Source: Trifolium pratense
Lineage: Eukaryota > Streptophyta > Magnoliopsida > Fabales > Fabaceae
Reading direction: 5' to 3'
Assembly: GCF_020283565.1 (NCBI RefSeq)
Contig: NC_060059.1
Span: forward strand, 44,908,572 to 44,972,571
Length of the DNA stretch: 64,000 bases
The notes under the pieces are model-generated. The model searched no databases. It had not been told where the DNA came from and saw only the letters and a list, made by a program, of their open reading frames with translations. Below, piece after piece: positions 60,901-64,000 of the stretch. The first letter of the stretch is position 1, and each line of letters begins with the position of its first letter. The position numbers and the translations under genes were made by a program.

Positions 60901-63900
60901 TAAATTATTTGGTAAATATATGGGGGTGACATAGAAAATAAACTCAATCCCTAAATGGAATATGCCAACAATCAAATTAAAAATATTCATCTACAACCCC
61001 TTCGTTTTTCCTGTACATCCTAAGATCTCAGTAGGTGAATATGTTGTTATTATAACCAATTAAATTTTATGTTTGAAGGATTATAATTTGATGTGTTTGG
61101 ACTAATGTCGGAAAGTTTGAAACTTGTTTTGGTCCCTTAGGACTACGTAGTTGCTTTGGGGTTTTTCAACAGTTAAGTACAAACCAAACATACACATTAT
61201 TGACTAAATTAAAGTATTTTGAGCAAGAAATATTTTTTATAGGAACTTCTAAGCTGCAGCTCTCCATTTTTTTTTTTGGACGGTATGCTTCTCTTCTCTC
61301 ATAATCATTGTCGCTTGAACTATTGCTTTCAGAGTCTGTTCCATCGGATTCAGCTCTCTTCTTTTTAGAAAAACAACTAACCACCTTAACCTTTTTTAAC
61401 TAAACTTTAAATTGGAAGATTTAACACCCCTAAATCTATCAGAAAGTGCAATTTATTTCTTCTAGCGTTATTAAAATTGGTTACGGAGTTCTATAGTTGC
61501 CACTTGGCAGGGTAAATACACCAAACAGAAAAATTATGGGAGCAAGTTTCTACAATTTTGATAGAAATTCTAACTGACTTCTGACAAATGTCTTGTACAT
61601 ATAAGACAGATCACGGGAAGATGCTACAATAAAACATTTAGCACCTAATTGCAAATGTGGTTAAGCTGATTTTTTTAATTTACCTCCCTCCCAACCCAAA
61701 ATAAAAGAAATATTGCCCCACCTGTATGCTGTGGATACTTGTAATGGAGAAGCATTTGAATATCCGCCAACTGCTATAGGAACTGCAAACTCAGCTTCAA
61801 ATACAGGCAAAACACCCAATTTTCCAGGGAAAACAAAATCAAACAACGACCATAACTCACTCAGTTTGTTCTGAATAGGTGCACCAGTCATTATGATGCG
61901 GTGTATAGTTTGTAGCTGTTTGCAAGCTAATGTAACTTCTGCATTTGGATTTCTTATTTTATGCCCTTCATCAAGAACAGCATAGCCCCAATCAATGTGA
62001 AGCAACTGGTCCCCCAATATCCTTAGCTGCTCATAAGTGGTGATGAGTAATCCAGATTCTGATCTCATGACACGATTTATCAGGGTTTCCCATTTTCTTG
62101 TGTTTTTAGACGGTACGCTTCTCTCATAATCATTGTCGCTTGAACTATTTCTTTCAGAGTCTGTTCCATCGGATTCAGCTCGCTTCTTTTTAGAACCCAG
62201 ATCCCGAGCAGAATCATGTAAAAGTTCTACATGAAATTTAGGATACCACTTTTTAGCTTCCCTTTTCCACTGCCGCAGGAGTGTAACAGGACAGACAATA
62301 ATGCTGGGTTTATACATGCCACTAAAATGCAATGCAGCCAGAAATGATAACACTTGTATAGTTTTACCAAGACCCATCTCATCACCAATAATTCCACCAG
62401 TATCTTGGCAGTGCAACTCCCACAGCCATTGAACACCAACCTTTTGATAGTCAAACAGAGCTTCAAATATGTTATCAGGGATTTTCAATCCACCTTCTAA
62501 TGTTACATAAGATTCATGTTCAGAAAGTTCAACATCATGCACTTCTAAACTTTCACAACTGGAAGTGTCCAAGCAACCATTTGCATTTTCTGCAATAAAT
62601 AAAATTAACTGAATTAATTGAATATGAGGACATAAACATAAATAAAATAATACTAAACCAAGCAAAGTGGTCTAGAGGAGTGACATGAACTGAAACCAGT
62701 GCATGATGGATCATAAGTCAACCTTCCCCCACAATGACAGACAGAGGGCTAATACATATCTTTCAATTTATCATTATTAGCTATCAACATGCAAATTACC
62801 GACTTACATATTACTCAGAAAAAGATCAGATACAAAACTGACATTTTAACGTTGCATTGCATGCATATACACCCAACAATAAAAACAGAGTTATAACAAA
62901 AGATGACATGTCCATATAAACAAACACCAATAACAAATAAAAGATATTTATGTGAACCATTACATTTTAAAATTATAACCAATTGCAACTATTAATGGTA
63001 AAGGCGTTGTAAACTTTCATATAAAGTAGATATATGAATATCCAGAATCAGTTTCACTTATGAATCCAGATATACCATCATGCCTGCAAATCTTTTACTT
63101 GCTAGGAAGTCTATTGGAGGTATAGGAACACAGAACACCCACTACCTCAATTTTTTCTATTACTATTCTTTGTGCCTTAGATAAATAAGAAATAGGCATA
63201 CCACTTCCTTCCAGTTTTCTATCCTCAGAAGAAATACGCTTGGTCCATTTCCTACCAGGCAAAGGTCGCTTCTTTTTCCTTTTTGAATCTGTATTAAGAT
63301 CCTCGTCACTGTCTATAGGTTGGGGTAATTGTAGTGGTTTTTTTAGCCTGCGAAAAGGAATAGTGGGTGCATCAAGCTTCGGTAACTCTTCAGGCTGAAG
63401 CAGCTTGGAGGTTGGGCGAGCTCTTGCTGCCTGAGAAAATGATCTGGCAGCTCTCTCAACACTGGGCAAAACACGATCGTCAGCATTTTCTTGCTCAGCT
63501 GCATTACGACTAGTTGATGCTTGAGGTTGTTGAATGCCACGCTCAAAGCCCTTTAACTTATGAAAAGGAGTGAAAATTCCTTTTCTAACCAATTCATCCC
63601 TTTCCTGAAAAACAACCGGTATAAATTAGTTCTTTTATTTACAACCACCAACTACATCCTTCAAATTTGATTCTTTCCTAGCACATTATACCATCCAATA
63701 TATGAAAATTATTTTAGAACAACAAATAAGTAACATGATAGGACAAAAACCTGTAATAAACATTAATAACAACAATTCGTGTAACTTACAGTTTCTACAA
63801 ATCCCGCAGAGGCAGCATCCAGAACAGCATCAAAATCAGCATCGTCATCAAATGAAACCGTCTTAAACCGCTTCGCAGGTCTTTTACTTAATTTCTTATC

Positions 63901-64000
63901 ATCTTTAAGCTTCTTCTTTGGTCTTCGATCCTCCTTAACTAAACTAAAGACAACTTTTTTACGCTCAGTACTTTTCGAATCACCATCCTTAGAAAATCTC
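57913..64000 (-). CDS. CSB: CSB/ERCC6 (CHR8) SWI2/SNF2 transcription-coupled repair ATPase, 5' end outside window
   Basis: Six exons are visible, in phase, giving about 1,080 residues: 63,790 to beyond 64,000; 63,202-63,604; 61,722-62,589; 60,271-60,880; 59,464-59,931; 57,913-58,596 (stop at 57,913-57,915). The plant protein is roughly 1,190 residues, so about 110 N-terminal residues lie beyond the edge. Seen in order: the acidic patch VSFDDDADFDAVLDAASAGF; ELVRKGIFTPFHKLKGFERG; a basic NLS-like KRKKKRPLPGRKWTKR; helicase motif I GDEMGLGKTIQV; motif II DEGHKIRNPNAE; motif III MTGAPIQNKLSELW; LLRRMKADVNAQLPKKTEHV; HRVLLFTQTQQMLDIFEKY; motif V TTKVGGLGTNLTGADRVI; DPDWNPSTDMQ; motif VI ARERAWRIGQKRDV. 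The C-terminal part has SVPTWTGRSGTAGAPSSVRR and a winged-helix-like end. CSB senses stalled RNA polymerase II, translocates on DNA and recruits repair factors. An exon fragment is duplicated in the intron at 60,881-61,721. Confidence 0.95.
58720..59120. repeat. Dispersed repeat in the last CSB intron
   Basis: Most of the 867-bp intron is occupied by two partly homologous stretches sharing GGATCTCATCCCAAAAGCTA or GATATATCTCATCCCAAAGT, GCCCAAACAC and GGACTCCAAA motifs. It contains GACTCTGATACCCTGCTAAA, a string often seen at tRNA-Met-type primer sites of LTR elements or in derived repeats. The family is not identified. Confidence 0.5.
61279..61374 (-). pseudogene. Duplicated CSB exon fragment inside the next intron
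   Basis: About 96 bp copied from the exon segment at 62,109-62,197. Its minus-strand reading KKKRAESDGTDSESNSSSDN matches the exon's KKKRAESDGTDSERNSSSDN, and the copy has a few extra bases after CATAATC-like sequence. It lies in the intron immediately downstream of that exon. There is no matching splice pair around it, so it is probably not used. Confidence 0.88.

Overview
This is nuclear DNA of a flowering plant, very probably a papilionoid legume; the Medicago/Trifolium group is my best guess, made from general feel and not from a search. The evidence is five intron-rich plant genes, AT-rich intergenic DNA, and transposons of typical plant types (MULE, Helitron, Stowaway MITE, tRNA-derived SINE, Ty3-like LTR element). 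No bacterial operons, rRNA genes, convincing tRNA genes or CRISPR arrays were seen.

Layout. 1-11,812 is one end of a very long T/G-rich minisatellite (unit about 38-40 bp, some 300 copies) with higher-order repeats, including a recurrent 360-bp period. 12,032-14,161 is a compact non-autonomous LTR retrotransposon on the minus strand with recognisable PBS and PPT. 15,255-16,516 is a long-TIR foldback element. 17,556-22,693 (minus) is a seven-exon gene for the plant STK19 homologue; its last intron carries a solo LTR of the family seen at 12-14 kb, with a perfect 5-bp target duplication. 22.8-29.2 kb is gene-poor and built from duplicated AT-rich blocks and a tandem pair of Helitron-like elements. 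30,984-34,193 (plus) is a seven-exon PMT-type (QUA2-like) Golgi methyltransferase. 36,122-44,150 (minus) is a 19-exon ribophorin II/HAP6 gene, an oligosaccharyltransferase subunit, with one GC-AG intron. 44.4-53.1 kb is a transposon nest: a Stowaway MITE, a 193-bp foldback MITE, a 4.8-kb MULE with a broken FAR1-type transposase and a Helitron inside one of its TIRs, then a second Helitron holding an RPA1-like OB-fold remnant. 53,408-55,496 (plus) is a NECAP-like endocytic adaptor. 57,913 to beyond 64,000 (minus) is the CSB/ERCC6 (CHR8) SWI2/SNF2 repair ATPase, cut at the 5' end by the window edge.

How the genes relate. They are ordinary housekeeping genes rather than a cluster: protein N-glycosylation (HAP6), Golgi wall-polymer modification (PMT) and clathrin traffic (NECAP) all touch the secretory system, and STK19 and CSB are both transcription-coupled repair factors about 35 kb apart, which may be coincidence. 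The most informative structure is the transposon nest at 46.0-51.0 kb, where target duplications and an intact homologous arm let the insertion order be read from the sequence. All exon boundaries were placed by eye from splice sites, reading-frame phase and remembered family conservation; none was checked with RNA data.
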